The notes beneath the pieces are model-generated. The model saw nothing but the letters and a program-made list of their open reading frames with translations, ran no database searches and was not told where the DNA came from. A stretch of 64,000 nucleotides of DNA, from assembly GCF_029143285.1 (NCBI RefSeq), contig NZ_JAPDSH010000006.1:65737-129736 (forward strand). The letters run 5' to 3'. The stretch is from Vagococcus proximus. Lineage in GTDB: Bacteria > Bacillota > Bacilli > Lactobacillales > Vagococcaceae. The position numbers and the translations under genes are program-made. Shown here in pieces: positions 31,525-38,989 of the stretch (the first letter of the stretch is position 1; the number at the start of each line of letters is the position of its first letter).

Positions 31525-32676
31525 ATGGATAAAAGAGTAGCAGTTGTATTAGGCTTGACAGGAGTAATGCTGATGCTAACAGTTGTCAGTATTAAGATGG
31601 AAAGAAAAAGCAGTCAAGCTGAAGTAGGTAAGGGGATAACAATAACAGATTCAAAAAGTAAACCCGTTAAAAAAAATAAAGTATTTAATAATGATTATGT
31701 CGTCACTGAACCATATTTTCCAAGGCATTCAATCGAAGAGGAGATTCTTGGACAAGATGTCTTGCCGGTAGGAACACTAGTCACTGTTAAGCCTGTGGAA
31801 GGGAATTCCGATTGGGTCGAAATAGAAAGTGATCCTAAAAAAGGATATGTTGAAAAAAGTGTTCTGGAACCTAGAGAAACGTATATAGAAAAACGAGAGT
31901 CCAAGAGACAACCTACTTTTTCATCTGATGAATTTAAAGAAAAATTGGATGAAGATTTAACCTCTTTCTTAGCAGAAAAAGGTGGAGATATAAGTGTTCA
32001 TGTTGAAACGACAGATAATAAATTGTCTTATAATTTTTTCGGGGATGAAGTGAAACGAACAGCAAGTAGTATTAAACTACCATTTATAAGTTATCTCATG
32101 ACACTAGTTGACAGCGGAAAAATAAATCTTGATACCGTGTTAACCTATACGGCTAATTTTAAGTTAGATGGAACAGGCATCATTCAATTTGAACCAATAG
32201 GCTCTCAATATACGGTAAAAGACTTAGCAGAGCTTGTGATTAGACACAGTGATAATGTAGCGTACCTTATGCTTTTAAATTTTGTGGGGGAAGCTAACTT
32301 TATTCAATTCTTAGCAGAACTTGACCCAGGCTCACCTAATAATCGTGTTTTTTCAACGGCTCGTATTTTAAGTAAATCAATGGAGTATGTCCATAAGACC
32401 CAAGGGAAAAGTGATAATATGAAGCTGTTGTATGAATGGATTCAAAATAGTACTTTTGATGATGGTGTTGAAATAGGTCTACCTGGTGTTGATGTAGCAC
32501 ATAAAACAGGTTGGATGCCCATGTATAAAGTAAGTAATGATATCTCACTGGTATTTGATAAGGAAAAACCGTACTATATGACAATCATGACAGTGGGATA
32601 TGGTGATGATTATAGTGAGCAAGCGATTGGAGATATTGCTAAGCTTGTTGATAAAAACATGCTACGTCTAAAATAG
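31525..32676 (+). CDS. beta-lactamase-fold serine hydrolase with SH3-like domain, membrane anchored
   Basis: The 383-residue protein has one N-terminal membrane segment (about residues 5-24), an SH3-like stretch at about 58-115, and a class A beta-lactamase-type domain. The three penicillin-recognising motifs are present: S181-x-x-K184, S242-D-N244 and K327-T-G329. A clear ExxLN omega-loop, needed for efficient beta-lactam deacylation, was not seen. A cell-wall related serine hydrolase is therefore as likely as a true beta-lactamase. The open frame begins at a TTG at 31444, but the ATG at 31525 has GTGGAGA about 10 bases upstream and puts the membrane anchor at the N-terminus. Confidence 0.8.
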   Translation: MDKRVAVVLGLTGVMLMLTVVSIKMERKSSQAEVGKGITITDSKSKPVKKNKVFNNDYVVTEPYFPRHSIEEEILGQDVLPVGTLVTVKPVEGNSDWVEIESDPKKGYVEKSVLEPRETYIEKRESKRQPTFSSDEFKEKLDEDLTSFLAEKGGDISVHVETTDNKLSYNFFGDEVKRTASSIKLPFISYLMTLVDSGKINLDTVLTYTANFKLDGTGIIQFEPIGSQYTVKDLAELVIRHSDNVAYLMLLNFVGEANFIQFLAELDPGSPNNRVFSTARILSKSMEYVHKTQGKSDNMKLLYEWIQNSTFDDGVEIGLPGVDVAHKTGWMPMYKVSNDISLVFDKEKPYYMTIMTVGYGDDYSEQAIGDIAKLVDKNMLRLK

Positions 32677-32685
32677 TTTAACTAA

Positions 32686-32722
32686 TAAAAGGAGATGGGT
32701 ATGACTACTCGTCTCTTTTTCT
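32686..32722 (+). terminator. Possible terminator after the serine hydrolase gene
   Basis: A stem rich in G-U pairs (AAAGGAGATGGG with CTCGTCTCTTTT) is followed by T residues. It is weaker than its neighbours. Confidence 0.5.
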
Positions 32723-32728
32723 GTTAAG

Positions 32729-32757
32729 TTGACGAATGTAAAGAGAGGCGCTAAAAT
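32729..32757 (+). promoter_or_regulatory. Sigma-A promoter of the COG0523 gene
   Basis: TTGACG (32729-32734) and TAAAAT (32752-32757) are separated by exactly 17 bases, about 38 bases before the start codon. Confidence 0.7.
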
Positions 32758-32794
32758 TATAAGATAGAATTTAAAGAGAGTAAGGAGATAACGT

Positions 32795-33790
32795 ATGCTA
32801 GTACCTATAACTGTTGTGACTGGATTTTTAGGGTCAGGTAAAACAACTGTCATCAATAATGTGATAAAGCAAGTAGATAATTCAGATGAAAAAATTTCAA
32901 TTATTGTGAATGAATTTGGTGAGGTAGGAGTAGATCATGATTTATTACAGACCTCAAGTGAAAAGATAATTCAATTAAACAATGGTTGTGTGTGCTGTAA
33001 TTTGCGAGAAGATTTGGTGAGTTGTTTGAGGGAGATTATGAAACACCCCTCAGCTCAAGTATTAGAGGCAATCGTTATTGAGACGACAGGAGTTGCGGAT
33101 CCTCTGCCGATTATTCGTGCAATCCAAACGTCCCCTTATTTACGTCCTATTGTTAGGTTAGATAGTGTTATTTCAGTGGTAGATGTCGTGAATGTGATGA
33201 AAAATAGTGAGGAAGTCCCAGAAGTGAGGCAACAATTAGCTTATGCGGATCGTTTTATCTTAACGAAATCAGAGCAGTTAGAAACGGCTAAAAAACAGGA
33301 GTTATTAGACCACCTTAGCAAAGTTAATCCATTGGCAGATGTTCGTTATTTTAGTAAAGATAAGTCATTTCTAACAAGTGATTTCTTTAATTTGGAATTA
33401 TTTGATGCGGTAAAAGAAATTGAAGGATTAGTATCAGAGGGGCATATTAACAATCATACTAACTTTTGTTCCTGCCACAGTTGTAATGAACATGGACAAA
33501 ATGAGTTTGAATCGGTTGTCCTTACAACACCGAACTATATACCAGAAAACAAACTGGTACGTTGGTTGGATGAAGTGGTCTTGTATTTCGAAGGCGCGTT
33601 ATACCGTTATAAAGGATTAATTCGCATAGAAGACCGTGAGTTGATGGGTGCCTTACAAGGTGTGGTGACGCATTATGAGTTAAACCTAACCTCTCAACTT
33701 GCAGAAGATAGCCTAACGAAATTAGTGTTCATTGGAAAAAGTTTGGATAAAAAATATTTAGAAGATAGCTTTAAAAAAGTAACAAATTAA
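32795..33790 (+). CDS. COG0523/CobW family GTPase (putative metallochaperone)
   Basis: The 331-residue protein belongs to the G3E GTPases. It has Walker A G-F-L-G-S-G-K-T-T at residues 10-18, the metal-binding C65-V-C67-C68 motif that defines COG0523 metallochaperones, TKSE as the guanine-specificity box, and the CobW C-terminal domain. A His/Cys-rich insertion (HINNHTNFCSCHSCNEHG) near residue 220 adds likely metal ligands. Known relatives deliver zinc or cobalt to target enzymes, often under zinc shortage. The ATG has AAGGAGA. It seems monocistronic, with its own promoter and terminator. Confidence 0.9.
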   Translation: MLVPITVVTGFLGSGKTTVINNVIKQVDNSDEKISIIVNEFGEVGVDHDLLQTSSEKIIQLNNGCVCCNLREDLVSCLREIMKHPSAQVLEAIVIETTGVADPLPIIRAIQTSPYLRPIVRLDSVISVVDVVNVMKNSEEVPEVRQQLAYADRFILTKSEQLETAKKQELLDHLSKVNPLADVRYFSKDKSFLTSDFFNLELFDAVKEIEGLVSEGHINNHTNFCSCHSCNEHGQNEFESVVLTTPNYIPENKLVRWLDEVVLYFEGALYRYKGLIRIEDRELMGALQGVVTHYELNLTSQLAEDSLTKLVFIGKSLDKKYLEDSFKKVTN

Positions 33791-33822
33791 AAAAGAACAT
33801 GCCTCGGCATGTTCTTTTTTAA
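33788..33822. terminator. Bidirectional terminator between COG0523 and MFS genes
   Basis: AAAAAAGAACATGCC and its perfect complement flank a two-base loop, with A and T tracts on both sides. Confidence 0.92.
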
Positions 33823-35246
33823 TTGATGAAATGTCTCGTATCCATAGGCTGTTGTTTCTTTAAACGGGTTGTAAGCAGTAGAGCTAAGATACAAAGTAAT
33901 GTCGTGATAATATAAGCAACTCGTATACCGTAGAGTAAGCTTTCTTGCACTGTTCCACTAGATGCCGCTAAAAGATGGGTATCATGATAAGTGGATGCCA
34001 TGCTCATAGCGGTGATTAATAAAGAGGTCCCGATGGAGCCTGCAATCTGTCTAGTTGTTTGGAACATAGCTGTCCCATGTGCCACGATTTCGATAGGTAG
34101 AGATTTAAGAGCCTCTGTTTGTAGCGGCATTAGGATAAGGACAAGTCCTATCGAACGAATGGTTTGAGCAAGACAGGCAAACAAAACAGTAGTTGTTTCA
34201 TTCAATGAGGCAAACATTACGGTACCGATAATTAAAATAATTAACCCAATAAATGTCACAGGTTTAGCACCGTATCGATCAAATAATCGACCAGATAGTG
34301 GTGAAAGAATCGCCATAAAGAAAGCCCCAGGTAGCATGATAATACCAGATATGAAAGGTGATACCCCTCTAACATTTTGTAGAAACATAGGAAGTAATAG
34401 CATACCACCATATAATGCCATAATAATAATAAAATTGATGATAGTCGTCATAGTGAACATTTTACTTTTAAATACTAGGAAGTTAAGCATTGGAACTTTT
34501 TGACCTAACTGTTGTTTGATAAAGAGATACGTTAAGATAAGTCCGATTGTAATAACACCTAGTACTTTAAAACTTAGCCATGGATTTTCACCAGCATTAC
34601 TGAAACCAAGTAGTAGTGAGCCTAATCCTAAACTAGATAAGATAACGCCAAGGGCATTGAACTTTAGCATCTTTTGTTTGCCAACATTAGTTAAGAATAA
34701 AATAGCAAGAATAAGGTTAAGCACTGAAAAAGGTAGTAACCCATAAAAAAGATAACGCCAGTGATAATCTTGAACAACCCAACCGGCAAGTGTCGGAGCT
34801 ATCCCGGGTGCAAAGTTCATCGCAAGGCCAACAAGACCCATAACACTTCCAATTTTATGAGGCGGGTAAATGGTCATCAAGGTTACAGTCATCAGCGGCA
34901 TAATAATACCAGCTCCAATGGCTTGTACCATTCGTCCTGCCACTAAGATGATAAAGTTTGGAGCAAATCCTGATATAGCACTCCCAATTAAAAACATGGT
35001 AATCGAAAAGATATACAGAGGGCGCGTTTTAAAGCGTTCGATTAGAAATGCTGTGATAGGAATCATTAGTCCGCTTACTAACATGTATCCTGTAGAAAGC
35101 CACTGTCCAAGACTGGCACTGATTTGAAAATCGTCCATTATCTTTGGCAGAGCCACATTGAGTAGAGTTTGATTGATATTACATAGAAATGTTCCCATTA
35201 AGAGAACGGCAAGAATGGTTGTGTTTTTTTTTGAAGTAGTTGCCAT
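33819..35246 (-). CDS. MFS multidrug efflux transporter, DHA2 (14-TM) family
   Basis: The 475-residue membrane protein has about 14 hydrophobic segments and typical EmrB/QacA features: NQTLLNVALPKIMDDF in the first helix, the WLSTGYMLVSGLMIPI stretch of helix 2, and GRMVQAIGAGIIMPL matching the antiporter motif of helix 5. It probably exports lipophilic drugs in exchange for protons; substrates are unknown. It follows the marR gene directly, with stop and start overlapping by one base, so the two are co-transcribed and the regulator most likely controls the pump. Confidence 0.9.
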   Translation of the reverse strand: MATTSKKNTTILAVLLMGTFLCNINQTLLNVALPKIMDDFQISASLGQWLSTGYMLVSGLMIPITAFLIERFKTRPLYIFSITMFLIGSAISGFAPNFIILVAGRMVQAIGAGIIMPLMTVTLMTIYPPHKIGSVMGLVGLAMNFAPGIAPTLAGWVVQDYHWRYLFYGLLPFSVLNLILAILFLTNVGKQKMLKFNALGVILSSLGLGSLLLGFSNAGENPWLSFKVLGVITIGLILTYLFIKQQLGQKVPMLNFLVFKSKMFTMTTIINFIIIMALYGGMLLLPMFLQNVRGVSPFISGIIMLPGAFFMAILSPLSGRLFDRYGAKPVTFIGLIILIIGTVMFASLNETTTVLFACLAQTIRSIGLVLILMPLQTEALKSLPIEIVAHGTAMFQTTRQIAGSIGTSLLITAMSMASTYHDTHLLAASSGTVQESLLYGIRVAYIITTLLCILALLLTTRLKKQQPMDTRHFIN

Positions 35247-35689
35247 TAAAGTGTCACCTCATCAATCTTAGTTAAGAGATCATGGTGTATGGAAAGTAGT
35301 GTTTCAATTTTTTCAGGACCGATATCAAGTAACGACGCTAAATTTTCTAGATAGATATCATAAGTCGCTCTAATTTTTTTCATACCTAAGTCGGTAATAT
35401 AGAGTTTATGAGAGCGTTTATCCTGCAGATCGGCCTCTGTTGTAATAAAGTTAGCCGTGATCATACGATTGACAGTGCCAGATACGGTGCTTTTTGCAAG
35501 GCGCATTTCTTTAGCGATATCTTGAGAATTTATCCCAGGGGAATGTTTAATGATATCCGCTATTAAGAGTTGGACGATGGTGATATCTTTTTCCATAGCA
35601 GCGGCATTTAAAATATGGCGTGTTTTTTGATGTATCTCTCTAAATGAGAGTAAGACTGTTTTAAGTTGTAGATTTTTTTCTTCTGTCAT
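35246..35689 (-). CDS. MarR family transcriptional regulator
   Basis: The 147-residue winged-helix regulator has the MarR core, with the helix-turn-helix at about residues 50-80 (SQDIAKEMRLAKSTVSGTVNRM) and the wing following (LQDKRSHKLYITDLGMK). The start is supported by GGAGGGAAATA. The gene is first in an operon with the DHA2 pump. A perfect palindrome just upstream is very likely its own binding site, so it should repress itself and the exporter until a ligand releases it. Confidence 0.9.
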   Translation of the reverse strand: MTEEKNLQLKTVLLSFREIHQKTRHILNAAAMEKDITIVQLLIADIIKHSPGINSQDIAKEMRLAKSTVSGTVNRMITANFITTEADLQDKRSHKLYITDLGMKKIRATYDIYLENLASLLDIGPEKIETLLSIHHDLLTKIDEVTL

Positions 35690-35704
35690 TATTTCCCTCC
35701 TAAT

Positions 35705-35722
35705 TAGTTCGCAAGCGAACTA
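35705..35722 (-). promoter_or_regulatory. Palindromic operator of the marR-MFS operon
   Basis: TAGTTCGC-AA-GCGAACTA has perfect 8-bp arms and lies 15 bases upstream of marR, just downstream of the predicted transcription start. Confidence 0.75.
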
Positions 35723-35726
35723 TATA

Positions 35727-35755
35727 AGTTTAACTCTTTTTTTAGTTAGGGTCAA
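35727..35755 (-). promoter_or_regulatory. Promoter of the marR-MFS operon
   Basis: In the minus-strand reading, TTGACC (35755-35750) and TAAACT (35732-35727) are separated by 17 bases. The operator palindrome follows immediately. Confidence 0.65.
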
Positions 35756-35845
35756 GGGTGTAGGTGAACATCAGACTAATGACTGATGGCGAAGAAGAGA
35801 TAGAGTGTTAAACTCAATATATAATTAATTCAGGAGGAGAATAAC

Positions 35846-36013
35846 ATGCGTTCATTAAGAAAGAGTCAATCAGATAGAGTATTAACAGGAGTTTGTGGTG
35901 GAATTGGTCGCTTTTTTGGTATTTCAAGTAACTTAGTTCGTGTCATTTTTGTGATAACAGGAGCGGTGTTGATATATATATTACTTGCATTATTCTTGGA
36001 GGAAGGCATGTAA
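35846..36013 (+). CDS. PspC domain small membrane protein
   Basis: This 55-residue protein consists of a single PspC domain. It starts MRSLRKSQSDRVLTGVCGGI, continues with FFGISSNLVRVIF, and has one membrane helix. PspC domains occur in phage-shock and LiaF-type envelope stress proteins. The ATG has a strong CAGGAGGAG site, and TATAAT lies at 35820-35825. It is divergent from marR and upstream of the YgbA-like gene. Confidence 0.88.
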   Translation: MRSLRKSQSDRVLTGVCGGIGRFFGISSNLVRVIFVITGAVLIYILLALFLEEGM

Positions 36014-36087
36014 AAGGCTGTATTGTGCTGAAGCTCGGAATCTGATAGTCTGATAGTAAGACATTACAGAATGGTCAGGAGGAGCAT

Positions 36088-36420
36088 ATGGGACGTGTGA
36101 AAAATGAAGGCCCACTTATTTTAGAGGAAATGCATATGATAGAAGTGATGATTAAACTCTACTATAGTAAGAATGAGTCAATAGCAGATATTGAAGAAAA
36201 TAGAATGCTGACGTATGCACTAAAACGTCTTCAATATTGTCAATTTGGAGAAGAGAAAACAACGTGTAAAAAATGTCCAGTCCATTGTTATCAACCTAGG
36301 TATAAGGAGCAAATGAAACAGATCATGCGGTATTCAGGCCCACGAATGTTAGTCAAACACCCTGTCTTGACTGTCAAACATGGTTTGAGAGGTCTAACAC
36401 GAAAGGTTACAGTCAATTAA
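36088..36420 (+). CDS. nitrous-oxide-stimulated promoter family protein (YgbA-like)
   Basis: The 110-residue protein matches the YgbA_NO family. The Cys-rich core CQFGEEKTTCKKCPVHCYQP and the following RYSGPRMLVKHP are diagnostic. The four or more cysteines suggest metal or iron-sulfur binding. In enterobacteria ygbA belongs to the nitric-oxide-responsive regulon and supports recovery from nitrosative stress; a similar role here is inference. The ATG has CAGGAGGAG. The DIP1984 family gene follows 23 bases later, probably in the same transcript. Confidence 0.85.
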   Translation: MGRVKNEGPLILEEMHMIEVMIKLYYSKNESIADIEENRMLTYALKRLQYCQFGEEKTTCKKCPVHCYQPRYKEQMKQIMRYSGPRMLVKHPVLTVKHGLRGLTRKVTVN

Positions 36421-36443
36421 TAGAGAGAGTTAGGTGGAGAGAT

Positions 36444-36896
36444 ATGAAATTAGCAGAAGCATTATTACTCAGAGCGGAATACCAAACAAAATTAGAAAAT
36501 TTAGAAAATAGATTGCTTTCAAATTTAAAAATTCAAGAAGGGGACTCGCCAAATGAGGACCCAATTGTGTTATTAAGTGAAATGGAAGCGACAAATAGAA
36601 AACTAACAGAGCTAGTGAAAAAAATTAACACCTGTAATGCAAGAGAAAAACTGTCAGATGGACGGCCATTATCTGATGCTCTGGTAGATAGGGAAGCATT
36701 ATTAAAAGAGAGACGTATTTTAGCAACTCTTGTTGGTCGTGCAAATGAACAAGATTACCGTGTGAGTCGTACGGAAATCAAAATGACAGTGACTTTATCT
36801 GTGAAGGAGTTGCAATCTAGGATTGATTCACTGTCAAAAGAATATCGTCAGTTGGATACAGAATTGCAAGGGAAAAATTGGACAGTAGACTTATAA
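36444..36896 (+). CDS. DIP1984 family protein
   Basis: The 150-residue protein is almost entirely helical with heptad character. It carries the family pattern MKLAEALLLRAEYQTKLENL at the start and a conserved SDALVDREAL segment near residue 80. Some members are annotated as septicolysin, but a cytolytic function is not established, and there is no signal peptide. The start is supported by GTGGAGAG. It follows the YgbA-like gene closely and precedes a non-coding stretch. Confidence 0.8.
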   Translation: MKLAEALLLRAEYQTKLENLENRLLSNLKIQEGDSPNEDPIVLLSEMEATNRKLTELVKKINTCNAREKLSDGRPLSDALVDREALLKERRILATLVGRANEQDYRVSRTEIKMTVTLSVKELQSRIDSLSKEYRQLDTELQGKNWTVDL

Positions 36897-36946
36897 ATTA
36901 ATAAATAGAATAGATGGTAGCTAAAAGAAAGTGGCATACAAAGGTT

Positions 36947-37023
36947 TGTTGGCTAACCTGAATAGTCACATTGCATGGTAGGGCGACTGGCTAGTCCTTT
37001 AAGGTTCGATTCCTTAGATAACA
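36947..37023 (+). pseudogene. tRNA-like relic (degenerate tRNA gene)
   Basis: The 77-base element has a perfect T-arm, TAAGG-TTCGATT-CCTTA (37000-37016), with the canonical 7-base loop. It is preceded by TGGTAGGGC, resembling a D-loop, and ends in GATAACA, which pairs with TGTTGGC at the 5' end except for one G-A mismatch and one wobble. The anticodon arm is collapsed to GACT-GGCT-AGTC and the D-stem does not form properly. It should not be charged; it looks like a decayed tRNA or a tRNA mimic. Confidence 0.4.
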
Positions 37024-37201
37024 TATGAGGCCTCAACATCTAACATGTCTACAACTAACAAATCATTCATTACAACCAGTAGCAGTTCTTTTAGTGAGGG
37101 TGGGATAGGGAAATTGTGTTTTAAATAGTGTTAAGTTATTTAATCGTTATTTTTTCAAACGATAATCTATAGATGGTAACAGCATGTGTGTTATGTTTTA
37201 T

Positions 37202-37229
37202 AAAAACGTCTCTTGTAGACGTTTTTTTT
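37202..37229 (+). terminator. Terminator ahead of the peptidoglycan hydrolase gene
   Basis: AAAAACGTCT and AGACGTTTTT flank a short loop and are followed by more T. Confidence 0.85.
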
Positions 37230-37312
37230 ATTGGTGTTTTTAATAAGTTTTGTGTATACTAGTAACTGTCATTTAATAGGGCATAAAAAAATTAATTAGT
37301 AGGAGTGACATA

Positions 37313-38956
37313 TTGAAAAAAATTACATCAAAATTAATAGTCGGTCTATTATTTTCAAGTCTATTATCACAACCAATCGTTTCTTTTGCAGATAGTATGG
37401 ATTTAGATAATCCGGGATTAGGAACTATTAATGTAACAGAAACTAATAATAGTAGTGAAACAACATCTTCGGAGGTACCTGAAGATGTTGAAACTTCAGT
37501 CATCCCAGAGGAAACACAAACGTCAACAGCACCAGAGGAAACACAAACGTCGACAACACCAGAGGAAACACAAACGTCGACAGCACCAGAGGAAACACAA
37601 ACGTCGACAGCACCAGAGGAAACACAAACGTCGACAGCACCAGAGGAAACACAAACGTCGACAGTACCAGAGGAAACACAAACGTCGACAGTACCAGAGG
37701 AAACACAAACATCGACAGCACCAGAGGAAACACAAACGTCAACAGTACCAGAGAAACCAAATAAGCCAAACAAACCAAACAAACCGGCTAAACCAAACAA
37801 GCCAAATAAGCCGGCTAAACCAGTCGGGCCTACTCAACCGTCTATGAAAGTACCACAAATACAAACAGGCATGAGCGGTGATAAAGGGAACTTACCAAAT
37901 TATTTAAATAATGGATCGAATCCTTTAGGTTCGAGTTTTAATTATCACGTGACCCAAACTGCTAAAGAGTTTATTGACAAAATTGCACCCCTTGCTGAAG
38001 AAGTAGCTGAAGAATATGGTATCTATGCTTCAGTTATGATTGCACAGGCTGCTTTAGAAAGTGGATTTGGTAATAGTGCTTTAGCATCAGCACCAAATTA
38101 CAATCTATTTGGAATTAAAGGTAGTTACGAAGGCAAATCTGTTTCGTTTGCAACTCTTGAAGATAATGGATCAGGAAGCATGTATCAAATTAATGCAGGT
38201 TTTAGAAAATATCCCTCTTATAAAGAATCATTAGAAGATTATGCGAAACTATTGAAAAATGGAATTGCAGGAAATTCTGGTTTTTATAAAGGAACGTGGA
38301 AGAAAAACGCACCAACGTTTAAACATGCTACAAAATTCTTAACAGGGAAATACGCGACAGACACTAGTTATGATAAAAAGTTAAATGGATTAATTAAAGC
38401 TTATGATTTAACAGAATATGATAACTATAAAGAGCGTATTTATATAGCTAATAATAGTGAAACATTAGTTGATATTTCTAAAAAGATGAAAATAAAATTA
38501 AGCGATCTTAAAAAACTTAATCGTACACTGAAAAATAATAATAAGTTACCAAAAGGTACAAAAGTAGTGTTGAGAAAAGTGAAGCATCATACTGTATCAA
38601 AAGAAAGTAAATCAGAGGCTGTAACGATAGCACGTGAGTATATAGGTGTCCCTTATGTTTGGGGTGGAACAACGCCTCAGGGATTTGATTGCTCAGGTTT
38701 AATGCAGTACGTTTATAATCGCTTAAATATTAGTTTACCTCGCGTTACGTGGGATCAAGAATATGCAGGTCAAATGATTGACTTAGCAGATGTATCAGAA
38801 GGAGATTTATTATTCTGGGGATCAAGAGGAAATACCTACCATGTTGCGATGTATAGTGGTAGTGGTCAGATGATTATGGCACCAGAGCCAGGTGATTTTG
38901 TTAAAGAATTACCAATGGCTTCATTTTTACCAGATTTTGCAGTACGTATTAAATAA
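37313..38956 (+). CDS. secreted peptidoglycan hydrolase: glucosaminidase plus NlpC/P60 endopeptidase
   Basis: The 547-residue protein has a signal peptide ending near residue 26 (IVSFADS). A low-complexity linker of nine PEETQTST-A/V/T nonapeptides and Pro-Asn-Lys repeats follows to about residue 175. A GH73-type N-acetylglucosaminidase domain spans about 215-365, with AQAALESGFGNS carrying the catalytic Glu. A degenerate LysM-like segment lies near 380-425. The C-terminal NlpC/P60 cysteine peptidase has the Cys in FDCSGL and the His in YHVAMY. It should cut both glycan strands and stem peptides, as in cell separation or lysis enzymes. The TTG start is supported by TAGGAGTG at 37300-37307. 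Confidence 0.9.
   Translation: MKKITSKLIVGLLFSSLLSQPIVSFADSMDLDNPGLGTINVTETNNSSETTSSEVPEDVETSVIPEETQTSTAPEETQTSTTPEETQTSTAPEETQTSTAPEETQTSTAPEETQTSTVPEETQTSTVPEETQTSTAPEETQTSTVPEKPNKPNKPNKPAKPNKPNKPAKPVGPTQPSMKVPQIQTGMSGDKGNLPNYLNNGSNPLGSSFNYHVTQTAKEFIDKIAPLAEEVAEEYGIYASVMIAQAALESGFGNSALASAPNYNLFGIKGSYEGKSVSFATLEDNGSGSMYQINAGFRKYPSYKESLEDYAKLLKNGIAGNSGFYKGTWKKNAPTFKHATKFLTGKYATDTSYDKKLNGLIKAYDLTEYDNYKERIYIANNSETLVDISKKMKIKLSDLKKLNRTLKNNNKLPKGTKVVLRKVKHHTVSKESKSEAVTIAREYIGVPYVWGGTTPQGFDCSGLMQYVYNRLNISLPRVTWDQEYAGQMIDLADVSEGDLLFWGSRGNTYHVAMYSGSGQMIMAPEPGDFVKELPMASFLPDFAVRIK
37505..37747 (+). repeat. Nine 27-bp tandem repeats in the hydrolase linker
   Basis: Nine in-frame units of CCAGAGGAAACACAAACGTC plus seven bases each encode PEETQTST followed by A, V or T. 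Units differ at only one or two positions, showing recent expansion. All three frames on the opposite strand stay open because the unit lacks stops. Confidence 0.95.
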
Positions 38957-38989
38957 AAAACATCCTACTTTTAGTAGGATGTTTTTTTT
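38955..38989. terminator. Bidirectional terminator after the peptidoglycan hydrolase
   Basis: The arms AAAAAACATCCTAC and GTAGGATGTTTTTT allow use by the convergent coiled-coil gene as well. Confidence 0.9.

Larger units (their letters stand above)
36897..37312 (+). other. Non-coding stretch with tRNA-like relic and terminator
   Basis: No credible reading frame was found in these 416 bases. A tRNA-like element lies at 36947-37023, a short inverted repeat ATCGTT/AACGAT at about 37142-37163, and a clear Rho-independent terminator at 37202-37229. The terminator lies more than 300 bases after the last gene, so something non-coding may be transcribed here. Confidence 0.5.

Noticed and set aside
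32678-32689. TTAACTAATAAA as an AdcR zinc-repressor site for the COG0523 gene
   Set aside because: It has two mismatches to the consensus and lies more than 40 bases upstream of the predicted promoter, before a possible terminator.
37273-37800. Long open frames on the minus strand across the 27-bp repeats
   Set aside because: They exist because the repeat unit lacks stops in any frame; no ribosome site or coding character supports them.
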